This document shows, piece after piece, positions 34,885 through 42,803 of a DNA stretch of 64,000 nt. Below the pieces are notes generated by a model, which saw only the letters and a program-made list of their open reading frames with translations, did not search any database and was not told the DNA's origin. Within the stretch, counting starts at the first letter, position 1. Each line of letters opens with the position of its first letter. Source of the DNA: Novosphingobium sp. MW5 (GTDB lineage Bacteria; Pseudomonadota; Alphaproteobacteria; Sphingomonadales; Sphingomonadaceae); contig JAPCWB010000001.1 in assembly GCA_025938935.1 (NCBI GenBank), positions 992,001 through 1,056,000 of the forward strand. Reading direction: 5' to 3'. Made by a program: the position numbers and the translations under genes.

Positions 34885-35637
34885 GTGCAGCTTGAAGGCA
34901 AGGTCGCCATTGTAACCGGGGCGGGGCAGGGAGTCGGCCGGGGAATCGCCCGCGCGCTGGCGGCGGCGGGTGCAATCGTCGTGCTCGCCGGACGCACACT
35001 CGCCAAGTGCGAGGCGGTGCTCGCCGAGATCGAAGGCGAGGGCGGCAAAGGCCTCGCGCTGGCCTGCGACGTGTCACAGCGCGCCGATTGCGAGGCGCTG
35101 GTGGAGCAAACGGTAGCCGCATTCGGACGGCTCGATATCCTCGTCAACAACGCCCACACCTCGCGGCCGATGGTCGGCGTCGAAGCCACGCGCGACAAGG
35201 ACATGGCGCTTGCCTTTCAGGGCTTTCACGGCGGGTTCTACTGCATGCAGGCGGCCTTCCCACACCTGAAGCTCGCCAAGGGACGGGTGATCAACCTCGG
35301 TTCGGTCGCCGGCCTGCGCGGCGATGCGGGGTTCGGTGCCTATGCCGCCGCGAAAGAGGCGGTGCGCGGGCTCAGCCGGGTGGCGGCGCGCGAATGGGGC
35401 GCGCACTGTATCACGGTCAACGTGGTCTGCCCGTTCTCCGAATCTCCGGGGGTCGAATACATGATCGACACCCAGCCCGGCTTCATCGACGAACTGACGG
35501 ATCAGACCGCGATGAAGCGGCTGGGCAACAGCAAGGACGACGTCGGCGCGGCGGTGGTGTTCCTCTGCGGCCCGGGCGGCAGCTACATTACCGGGCAGAC
35601 GATCAACGTCGACGGCGGCATCTGGATCGCGCCGTGA
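34885..35637 (+). CDS. Short-chain dehydrogenase/reductase
   Basis: 250 residues with a GTG start after GAGGAGAGC. Motifs are TGAGQGVGRG, VNNAHTS, catalytic Ser in LGSVAGL, YAAAK and VDGGIWI, so this is a complete classical SDR. Its stop overlaps the GTG start of the phosphotriesterase-like gene (GTGA at 35634), giving a tight two-gene operon. It probably produces or consumes the substrate of that hydrolase. Confidence 0.91.
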   Translation: MQLEGKVAIVTGAGQGVGRGIARALAAAGAIVVLAGRTLAKCEAVLAEIEGEGGKGLALACDVSQRADCEALVEQTVAAFGRLDILVNNAHTSRPMVGVEATRDKDMALAFQGFHGGFYCMQAAFPHLKLAKGRVINLGSVAGLRGDAGFGAYAAAKEAVRGLSRVAAREWGAHCITVNVVCPFSESPGVEYMIDTQPGFIDELTDQTAMKRLGNSKDDVGAAVVFLCGPGGSYITGQTINVDGGIWIAP

Positions 35638-36602
35638 CCCAAGTCGAAACCGCGCGCGGGCCCGTTGCTGCCGACCAGCTCGGCAAGGTGCTGATCCACG
35701 AGCACGTGTTCCTGATGAACATGGAATATACACTCAATTTCCGGCCCGATTTCTTCACCGAGGAAACGCTCGATGCAGCGGCTGCGCGGCTGAATGCGAT
35801 TCTGGCGCTGGGCTATGACACGATTGTCGACCTGACCGTGCTCGGCCTTGGCCGTCACGTGCCGAGCCTGATCGCGGTGGCTGAGCGGACCGGCGTCAAC
35901 ATGATCCTGTCAACCGGGGTCTATACCTTCGATGCTGTCCCCGGACCGTTCGAGTTCCACGGCCCCGGCCTGATGGTCGACGCGCCCGAGCCGATGGTCG
36001 ACCTGTTCGTGCGCGACATTACCGTCGGCATGGCGGGCACCGGGGTGAAGGCCGGCATGCTCAAATGCGCGATCGAGGCGGCAGGACTAAGGCCGGGCGT
36101 GGAGCGCACCATGCGCGCCGTGGCGCAGGCGCATGTCGCCACCGGTACGCCGATTACTGTCCATACCGCGCCGAAGGAGCACACCGGGCTGGAGGTGCAG
36201 CGCGTGCTGGCCGAGGAGGGGGCGGACCTGTCGCGCGTGGTTATCGGCCATTGCGGCGATACCAGCGATATCGATTACCTGATGCGGCTGGCGGACAAGG
36301 GCTCGCTGCTCGGCATGGACCGCTTCGGCATCGATTTCACCCTGACCACGCAGGCGCGGGTCGATACCATCGCCGAGATGGTGCGGCGCGGTTACGGTGA
36401 CCGCATGGCGCTGAGCCACGATTGCTGCGTGGGCTGGTCGGACTATTTCCCGCGCTTCGAAGACTATCAGCGCGCCATGCCGAACCACCACCTGCACCAC
36501 ATCCATGATGACGTGCTGCCCTTGCTGCGCGAGGCCGGGGTGAGCGAAGCGCAGATCGACGCGATGTTCACCGACAACCCGCGCAGGCTGTTCGCGGGCT
36601 GA
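35634..36602 (+). CDS. Phosphotriesterase-related protein (PTE-like lactonase/hydrolase)
   Basis: 322 residues with a GTG start overlapping the SDR stop. The binuclear metal site of the amidohydrolase superfamily is visible: IHEH near the N-terminus, a candidate carboxylated lysine in GVKAGMLKCAIE, HTAPKEH, GHCGDTSD, and Asp in SHDCC. Family members include lactonases and homology-only (Php) proteins. With an SMP-30 propeller and several SDRs nearby, lactone hydrolysis is more likely than organophosphate hydrolysis. It converges directly on the TIM-barrel gene. Confidence 0.88.
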   Translation: MTQVETARGPVAADQLGKVLIHEHVFLMNMEYTLNFRPDFFTEETLDAAAARLNAILALGYDTIVDLTVLGLGRHVPSLIAVAERTGVNMILSTGVYTFDAVPGPFEFHGPGLMVDAPEPMVDLFVRDITVGMAGTGVKAGMLKCAIEAAGLRPGVERTMRAVAQAHVATGTPITVHTAPKEHTGLEVQRVLAEEGADLSRVVIGHCGDTSDIDYLMRLADKGSLLGMDRFGIDFTLTTQARVDTIAEMVRRGYGDRMALSHDCCVGWSDYFPRFEDYQRAMPNHHLHHIHDDVLPLLREAGVSEAQIDAMFTDNPRRLFAG

Positions 36603-37439
36603 TCAGGCCCCCAGCACGCGGGCGGCTTTCACCACTTTGGCGACGTGATCAGCCACCGGCACGCCGCCGACCAGCGCCTCGATCATTGGCACTTCGATGC
36701 CGATCGGCAGGTCTGCGGGCAGCGCGGCGATCCATTCGGCGAGCGGCAGTTCGCCCGTTCCCGGGACCATGCGCGCCAATGTCGCTTCCTTAAAATACGG
36801 CACGCCTTCGGGGGCTACCAAGGGCACGTCGCAAAGCTGGGCATAGCCGATCACGTCAGGATCAAGCGCTGCCACCTCGGCCACGCTGCCGCCCGAACGG
36901 AACAGGTGCATGGCATCGATCAGCACTCGCGCGCGGCCCTTGCCGATATGGTCGATCGCCGCCAGCGCAGAGGCGAGATTGTTGATCGTGTTCATCGGCG
37001 CGAATTCGATGGTGAACATCATGCCGCGCGCGATCACCATGTCCGCCAGCAGGGCAAGCTGGTCGTATGTCCGCTCAAGGCTGGGCTCCATCGACACGGC
37101 ATTGATCCGCACCGCGCCAAGCTCGGCCATCAGGTCGAGCCCGTGGGCATAGTCCGCAACCTCGCGGTCGGCGCCAACGCGGAAGCCTTCGCCGAGCTCG
37201 ATGCGCACGCCGGTATCGGCCATGGCCGCCTTCATCTCGCGGCGCAGCGCCGGGTCATTCTCCAGCGACCATTCGGGATAGGGATGGAAGTCAGGATAGC
37301 CGAACATGGCCAGCGGCATCGGTCCGAGCGCGCCGGAAATGCCGGTGCAGCCGTTGGCAGCAACCACGCGCACCAGTTCGACCGGCGGCATGCCCATATG
37401 GGTGAGGTTCTCGATCCCGAGTCGGTTCACGGTCATCAT
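36603..37439 (-). CDS. Sugar phosphate isomerase/epimerase-type TIM barrel protein
   Basis: 278 residues starting MMTVNRLGIENLTHMGMPP. The xylose-isomerase-like barrel is recognisable from MFTIEFAPMNTINNL (metal-binding Glu), VLIDAMHLFRSGG (DxxH), YAQLCDVPLVAPEG and GTGELPLAEWIAAL. Members isomerise or epimerise sugars, or act on inosose and related cyclic polyols. It lies one base after the SDR at 37441, so the two form an operon. A cyclic keto-alcohol substrate is possible. Confidence 0.83.
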   Translation of the reverse strand: MMTVNRLGIENLTHMGMPPVELVRVVAANGCTGISGALGPMPLAMFGYPDFHPYPEWSLENDPALRREMKAAMADTGVRIELGEGFRVGADREVADYAHGLDLMAELGAVRINAVSMEPSLERTYDQLALLADMVIARGMMFTIEFAPMNTINNLASALAAIDHIGKGRARVLIDAMHLFRSGGSVAEVAALDPDVIGYAQLCDVPLVAPEGVPYFKEATLARMVPGTGELPLAEWIAALPADLPIGIEVPMIEALVGGVPVADHVAKVVKAARVLGA

Positions 37440-37440
37440 C

Positions 37441-38295
37441 CTATTCCCGGATCGAATCGATCACGTCCTGCGTGATCCCCGGCTTGCCGGTATCCCCGGC
37501 AAGGTATTCGGCGTTCTTCCTGGCGATGAAAGCGTCCGGATCGGCGGCGTGTTCGCGGAAAGAGTCCCAGCCTTCCTCATGCGTCGGGATGAGAATCTTG
37601 CCCGCTTCCATCCCGTCAGACAGCACGCGGGCGGTTTCCTGCTGGCTCTTGACGAACATGTGGCTGCCCGGCGCGCGCATGGTGTAGTTTTCGCTGAATT
37701 CCTTCATGCCCGTGGTCGATGTGGTCATCACGGGGCCGGGGATCAGGCAGCTGACTTTCACCCCCAGCGGCATCAGGTAGAGCGCCAGGTTCTCGCTCAT
37801 CGAAAGCACGCCCGCCTTGCAGGCGGCATAGTGCACGCGGCTGGCGGCAAAGGGATAGAAGCCGGCAAAGCTGGCGGTGTTGACGATGTGGCCACAGCCG
37901 CGCGCGATCATGCGCGGCACGATCACATTGTTGGCGCGGACCATGCCGAACAGGTTGATATCGAACATGCGCTGCCATTCGCTCAGCGGAATGTCCTCGG
38001 GATTGCCGCCCGACAGGATGCCGGCATTGTTCATCAGGATGTCGAGCGGGCCAAGTGCGGCCTCCGCTGCATCGATGCACGAGAGCACCGATGCCTCGCT
38101 GGCGACGTCGCAGGCAAAGGCATGGGCCTCGGCCCCGGCCGCGCGCAGCAGGGCGGTGGTTTCCTCGGCGCCATCCGCACTGATATCGGCCACCGCGAGC
38201 CGGGCTCCACGCCGCGCCCATTCCTGCGCCACGCGCCGCCCGATGTTCTGCCCCGCGCCGATGATCAGCGCCGATTTGCCCGCGAAAGTCGTCAT
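37441..38295 (-). CDS. Short-chain dehydrogenase/reductase
   Basis: 284 residues starting MTTFAGKSALIIGAGQNIGRR. The cofactor loop GAGQNIG, MNNAGILSGG, Ser in NTASFAGFY and YAACK (YxxxK) are intact. The C-terminal extension (EEGWDSFREHAADPDAFIARKN) is longer than in the minimal SDR. It is the first gene of the two-gene operon with the TIM-barrel protein. The 151-base gap before the next gene has a CAAATTGTCG direct repeat but no recognised operator. Confidence 0.9.
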   Translation of the reverse strand: MTTFAGKSALIIGAGQNIGRRVAQEWARRGARLAVADISADGAEETTALLRAAGAEAHAFACDVASEASVLSCIDAAEAALGPLDILMNNAGILSGGNPEDIPLSEWQRMFDINLFGMVRANNVIVPRMIARGCGHIVNTASFAGFYPFAASRVHYAACKAGVLSMSENLALYLMPLGVKVSCLIPGPVMTTSTTGMKEFSENYTMRAPGSHMFVKSQQETARVLSDGMEAGKILIPTHEEGWDSFREHAADPDAFIARKNAEYLAGDTGKPGITQDVIDSIRE

Positions 38296-38446
38296 GCCTG
38301 CTCTCTCCCTGATTGTTCAGTCTGGCGGCAAAGCCGGTCTCGGGGAAAGCCAAATTGTCGCAAATTGTCGATGATCGCTTGGGCGGCTGGACGGATGGTC
38401 CGGGAGCGTGTCAGGCTGCACAAATAGACGAATGGGAGATTTAAGG

Positions 38447-40558
38447 ATGCGACAGGCAGCCGTGCGCAAGGCGTTGTTGATCGGTATGCTGGCAGGCTCG
38501 TCGCTGGCAGCGCCGCATGCGCTCCTCGCCGCAGAACCCGCCGCTGCAGAGGCACCGGCGGCCGACCCGCTGTTCAGCCAGCCCTACGTCGACATTGACG
38601 AATGGCGAGACCAGCCGGTGCGCCACCGCTACGTCCACGGCGGATTCAAAGGCACGGACGCGCGCTTCTCTTTCTATTTCCCGCCCAAGGAGCAGTACCA
38701 GGGCCGCTTCTTCCAGTATGTCACCCCGGTGCCGGACAGCGAGAACCTGGCGCCGACCAACGGCCTTAACCAGATCGGCTTCTCGATCGATTCAGACGCC
38801 TATTTCGTCGAGACCAACAGTGGCGGTACGGCGGCCACGGCCGGTCCCGCTTTCAACGTCGATCCCAAGATCGCCGCCTTCCGCGCCAATGCAGCAGCGG
38901 CCATGTTCTCGCGCAAGGTGGCGGGCGAAATGTACGGGCCGGGCCGGGTCTATGGCTACCTCTATGGCGGTTCCGGCGGCGGCTACCGCACCCTCGGATC
39001 GATGGAAAATACCAAGGGCGTGTGGGACGGGGCCGTGCCTTTCGTGCTCGGATCGCCGATGGCCGCGCCCAACAGCTTCACCATTCGCATGCACGCAATG
39101 CGGGTGCTGAAGGACAAGTTCCCGCAGATCATCGATGCCGTTGATGCCGGCGGCAGCGGCGATCCCTACAAGGGCCTCAATGCCGAGGAGGCCGCCGCGC
39201 TGAAGGAAGCGACCGCCATGGGCTTTCCGCTGAAAGCCTGGTTCAACGTCGACAAGTTCGGCGTTCATGCCTTCACCGCGCTCTATCAGGGCATGGTCAT
39301 GGCCGACCCCACCTATTTCGAGGATTTCTGGACCAAGCCGGGCTACCTCGGCTTCAACCCGCCGGAATCGCTGAAGAAGGCGCGGCTGCAGTTCGTCACC
39401 AAGATCCGCGATCCGCTCGACGAGGATGAGGCGACCGCCAAGGGCATGGCCGACCTGCGCATTCCCGGCACCTCGCGCGGGACGGCGGAAGATGCCTGGC
39501 GCATCGCGGTGAACGATGGCTCGAAGCGCACGGTTGCCTTTGAACTTGAAGGCACGCCGCCCGATGTCGGTTTCCTTGGCGGGGACCTGGTCGTGCTTTC
39601 GGGCGAGGCGAAGGGCGCTAAGATCGCCATTCGCCTGCTGAAGGGCAATGTCGTCACGCTGGGCGTCACCAATCTGAAGACCGTGGCCAAGATCAAGCCG
39701 GGCGACGAGGTGCGGGTCGACAATTCGAACTTCCTCGCCGCGCAGACCTTCCACCGCCATCAGGTGCCGGACGCCAGCTACAAGGTCTATGACCAGTTCC
39801 GCGGACCTGACGGCAAGCCGCTCTACCCGCAGCGCCGGATGCTGCTCGGCCCGCTGTTCGCGCAAGGGGCGGCTGGCACGGTGCCAACCGGGCATTTCAA
39901 CGGCAAGATCATCACCGTGGATTCGCTGCTCGACCGTGAGGCCGTGCCTTGGCAGGCGGATTGGTACCGCCGCAAGTTTGACGAGCATTACGGCGCGGAT
40001 GCCAGCAACCGCTACCGCATCTGGTACACCGAGAACGCGCTCCATGGCGCGCAGCAGTATGTCGAGGATCCGACCCGGGTGATCAATTACAACCCGGTGC
40101 TCGAACAGGCGCTGCGCGATGTTTCGGCCTGGGTGGAAAAGGGCGTGACCCCGCCGCAAAGCACCAATTACAAGGTGCTCGATGGACAAGTCTACCCGGC
40201 CGCCACGGCCGCCGCGCGCGGCGGTGTGCAACCGGTGGTTACGCTGAAAGCCAACGGCGGCGCGAAGGCCGTGGTCAGGGCAGGCCAGAAAGTGAACTTC
40301 GTCACGACCATCGCCGTGCCGCCGGGAACGGGGAAGGTTGTTGGTGCGGAGTGGGATTTTGACGGCTCGGGCAAGTTTGCCGAGAAATCGGAGCTGAAAG
40401 CGGCGGCTCAGAGCGTGACGCTGAAGGCCAGCCATGCCTTCGCCAAGCCCGGTACCTACTTCGTCGCCATGCGGGCCTATTCCCACCGCACCGGCAACAT
40501 GACGACGCCCTATGCGCGCATACCCAACATCGGGCGGGTGCGGGTTGTCGTGAAGTAA
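38447..40558 (+). CDS. Secreted alpha/beta-hydrolase-like protein with C-terminal PKD-like domain
   Basis: 703 residues starting MRQAAVRKALLIGMLAGSSL, a signal peptide ending near LLAAE; GGGAG lies 8 bases before the ATG. GYLYGGSGGGYRTLGSMEN contains a GGSGGG nucleophile elbow, and ENALHG followed by VSAWVEKGVTPPQS resembles the histidine and end regions of tannase/feruloyl-esterase hydrolases. The last 100 residues (AEWDFDGSGKF, SHAFAKPGTYFVAMRAY) look like a PKD/immunoglobulin fold. It is probably a periplasmic or outer esterase acting on a bulky ester. I do not recognise the exact family. Confidence 0.7.
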   Translation: MRQAAVRKALLIGMLAGSSLAAPHALLAAEPAAAEAPAADPLFSQPYVDIDEWRDQPVRHRYVHGGFKGTDARFSFYFPPKEQYQGRFFQYVTPVPDSENLAPTNGLNQIGFSIDSDAYFVETNSGGTAATAGPAFNVDPKIAAFRANAAAAMFSRKVAGEMYGPGRVYGYLYGGSGGGYRTLGSMENTKGVWDGAVPFVLGSPMAAPNSFTIRMHAMRVLKDKFPQIIDAVDAGGSGDPYKGLNAEEAAALKEATAMGFPLKAWFNVDKFGVHAFTALYQGMVMADPTYFEDFWTKPGYLGFNPPESLKKARLQFVTKIRDPLDEDEATAKGMADLRIPGTSRGTAEDAWRIAVNDGSKRTVAFELEGTPPDVGFLGGDLVVLSGEAKGAKIAIRLLKGNVVTLGVTNLKTVAKIKPGDEVRVDNSNFLAAQTFHRHQVPDASYKVYDQFRGPDGKPLYPQRRMLLGPLFAQGAAGTVPTGHFNGKIITVDSLLDREAVPWQADWYRRKFDEHYGADASNRYRIWYTENALHGAQQYVEDPTRVINYNPVLEQALRDVSAWVEKGVTPPQSTNYKVLDGQVYPAATAAARGGVQPVVTLKANGGAKAVVRAGQKVNFVTTIAVPPGTGKVVGAEWDFDGSGKFAEKSELKAAAQSVTLKASHAFAKPGTYFVAMRAYSHRTGNMTTPYARIPNIGRVRVVVK

Positions 40559-40562
40559 CGCA

Positions 40563-42803
40563 TTACCGAACGGTGAAGCGCACCTGATCGACCTTGCGCC
40601 CGCCTTCGTCGTGGAGCGCGAGGAGGTGGCTGCCGGGCAGCATCGGCAATTGCATCCCGCTCGGCGAACCCTGCAAGGCGCGGCCATCGAGCGACAGGGT
40701 ATAGCCGCTCACCGCCCCGCTTACGGCTACGCCCAGCGATTGCCGGTCAGGCGGGATGTCGGGGTCATAGGCATAGACCGAGCCCGACGCCGGATTGGTG
40801 ATGCGCGGGCGGCGGGAAAAGGCGGGGGCCTCGGCCATGGTCGCCTGTCCGGTCCCGGCGATGAACCATTCGCTGCGGGCGGGCTCGCTGCCGGTGGCAA
40901 AGGTCACGCGCATGGCCTCGATGCCCTTGGGACGCGGCGGGGCGGTGCCGGGTCGTCCGGCGTGGAGCGCGAGCATGACATCGCGCCAGACCGGCGCCGC
41001 GCCGCTGGTGCCTGAAACGGAGCGCATCGAATCGCCCTCTAGGTTTCCCACCCATACCGCCACGGTGTAGCGGTCCGAAAAGCCCACGCACCAGTTGTCG
41101 CGCATGCCTTTCGAGGTGCCGGTTTTGGCCGCCGCCCAGAACGGCAGGCGCAGAGCCGAATCTACGCCGAAGGTCCCGGCGCGGGCAGAGGGATCGGAGA
41201 GGATGTCAGCGACGATCCAGCTCGCCGCCGGGTCGATGATCTGGCGTGGTTTGCTGCCTTCATCCCCGGCACGCAGTCTTAGCGCAGACCAGCGCCCGCC
41301 GTTGGCCAGCGTGCGATAGGCGTTGGCCTGTTCGAGCAGGGTCACTTCCGCCGATCCGAGTGCAAGGGAGAAGCCGTAATAGGCGCCGTCGCCCTCAAGC
41401 CCGTTGTAGCCAAGGTCCCACAGCCGGTCGCGGAAGTCCTGCACCCCGTCCACCAGCAGCGCGCGCACCGCGGGGACGTTCAATGAGTTCGCCAGCGCGC
41501 GGCGCACCGATACGGGGCCGAGGAAGGCATTGTCGTAATTGCGCGGCACATAGAGGCCCGAAGCCGTATCGAGCTGGACCGGCGAATCGTCGAGGATCGA
41601 AGCGGCGGTCAGCCACTTGCGCTCGATCAGCTGGGCATAGAGGAACGGCTTAAGCGTGGATCCCGCCTGCCGCGCCGCGTCCGCCCCGTCGACCGATGCG
41701 GCGGTGGAATCGAGGCCGACCCCGCCGACATAGGCGAGCACCTCGCCGCTGGCATTGTCCACCACCACCACCGCCCCGTCGCGCACGCGGGTGGGGCCGA
41801 GGCCCATGAGCTGGTGGCGCAGCGCCTGCACGGCGATCAGCTGCGCCTTGGGGTCGATCGTGGTCTTCACCTTCATGCCCGGCTCGGGTAGCAGCTTGCC
41901 GGCCAGGTGCGGGGCGAGATCGGGATCCTGCGCCTTCAGCCGCCCGCGGGCGGATATGTTCGCGGCCAGCGCCTCGATCACCGAACAGTCCTTTTCGGCC
42001 AACTGGCGGCAGGCGCGTGCGGCGACCTTCTGGGGCGTGGCGGTGGGGTCCGGCAGCAGCGCGGCCATGACCGCCGCCTCGCGCGCGTCGAGCTTGTCCG
42101 GGGCCTTGCCGAACAGCGTCAGCGCCCCCGCCGGCACCCCCTGCGCCTCACCGCGGAAGGGGGCGAGGTTGAGGTAGGCTTCAAGGATCTCGTCCTTGTC
42201 CCAATGGTTCTCGATGGCCCATGCCGCGCGCATCTGGCGCAGCTTGTCCTTCCATCCGCGGGCACCGGGGCGGGCGATGTCGGGGGAGAGGAAGGCGGCG
42301 AGTTGCATGGTGATGGTCGATGCGCCGCGGGCACGCTTGCCTTCAATCCGGCTGCGGAAAGATGAGGCGAGGGCCAGCATGTCGACCCCGCCATGGTCGA
42401 AGAAACGGCGGTCCTCGGCATGGATCACCGCATCGCGTAAGGGTGCGCCCATGGCATCGAGCTTCATCCACGCCAGCCGACGCATGGTGAAATCGACGCG
42501 CACTTCGTCGAGCAGCTGGCCGTTGCGGTCATAAAGCCAGGAATCGCTCGATTTCCATTCGTCCCTGACGTCAGCGAAGTCCGGCAGAGAGGGCGGCAGG
42601 GTAGCGAGGTAGAGCCACAGCACGGCCAGCACCGGCAGGGCAAGCAGCCCGCGCTTCCAGCCGATTGCCTTCAGCTTTGGCCACAGCCAGTCGCGCGCGC
42701 TCCGCACCTTCGCGCCCATGCGATGGACGTGCGGCCACAGCGCTTGCTCGGTGCGGTCAACCCATGCGGTGAAGGCGGCGAAAAGGCGCGTCAGTTGCCC
42801 CAC
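40563..42803 (-). CDS. pbpC: Penicillin-binding protein 1C
   Basis: 746 residues with a GTG start, 13 bases inside the end of the macroglobulin gene. One N-terminal membrane helix (LLALPVLAVLWLYLA) precedes the glycosyltransferase domain (HAEDRRFFDHGG, RGASTITMQLA, KDEILEAYLNL). The transpeptidase domain has STLK, SLN and KTGTS motifs, and a C-terminal BiPBP_C domain follows (ITNPASGSVYAYDPDIPPDRQ). It polymerises and crosslinks peptidoglycan in the periplasm. Linkage to an alpha-2-macroglobulin gene is the known arrangement for PBP1C. Confidence 0.95.
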   Translation of the reverse strand: MGQLTRLFAAFTAWVDRTEQALWPHVHRMGAKVRSARDWLWPKLKAIGWKRGLLALPVLAVLWLYLATLPPSLPDFADVRDEWKSSDSWLYDRNGQLLDEVRVDFTMRRLAWMKLDAMGAPLRDAVIHAEDRRFFDHGGVDMLALASSFRSRIEGKRARGASTITMQLAAFLSPDIARPGARGWKDKLRQMRAAWAIENHWDKDEILEAYLNLAPFRGEAQGVPAGALTLFGKAPDKLDAREAAVMAALLPDPTATPQKVAARACRQLAEKDCSVIEALAANISARGRLKAQDPDLAPHLAGKLLPEPGMKVKTTIDPKAQLIAVQALRHQLMGLGPTRVRDGAVVVVDNASGEVLAYVGGVGLDSTAASVDGADAARQAGSTLKPFLYAQLIERKWLTAASILDDSPVQLDTASGLYVPRNYDNAFLGPVSVRRALANSLNVPAVRALLVDGVQDFRDRLWDLGYNGLEGDGAYYGFSLALGSAEVTLLEQANAYRTLANGGRWSALRLRAGDEGSKPRQIIDPAASWIVADILSDPSARAGTFGVDSALRLPFWAAAKTGTSKGMRDNWCVGFSDRYTVAVWVGNLEGDSMRSVSGTSGAAPVWRDVMLALHAGRPGTAPPRPKGIEAMRVTFATGSEPARSEWFIAGTGQATMAEAPAFSRRPRITNPASGSVYAYDPDIPPDRQSLGVAVSGAVSGYTLSLDGRALQGSPSGMQLPMLPGSHLLALHDEGGRKVDQVRFTVR

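Noticed and set aside
35634..36602. Organophosphate-degrading phosphotriesterase
   Set aside because: The metal site is shared by the whole superfamily, and the context is catabolic with other lactonase-type genes, so true phosphotriesterase activity is not supported.
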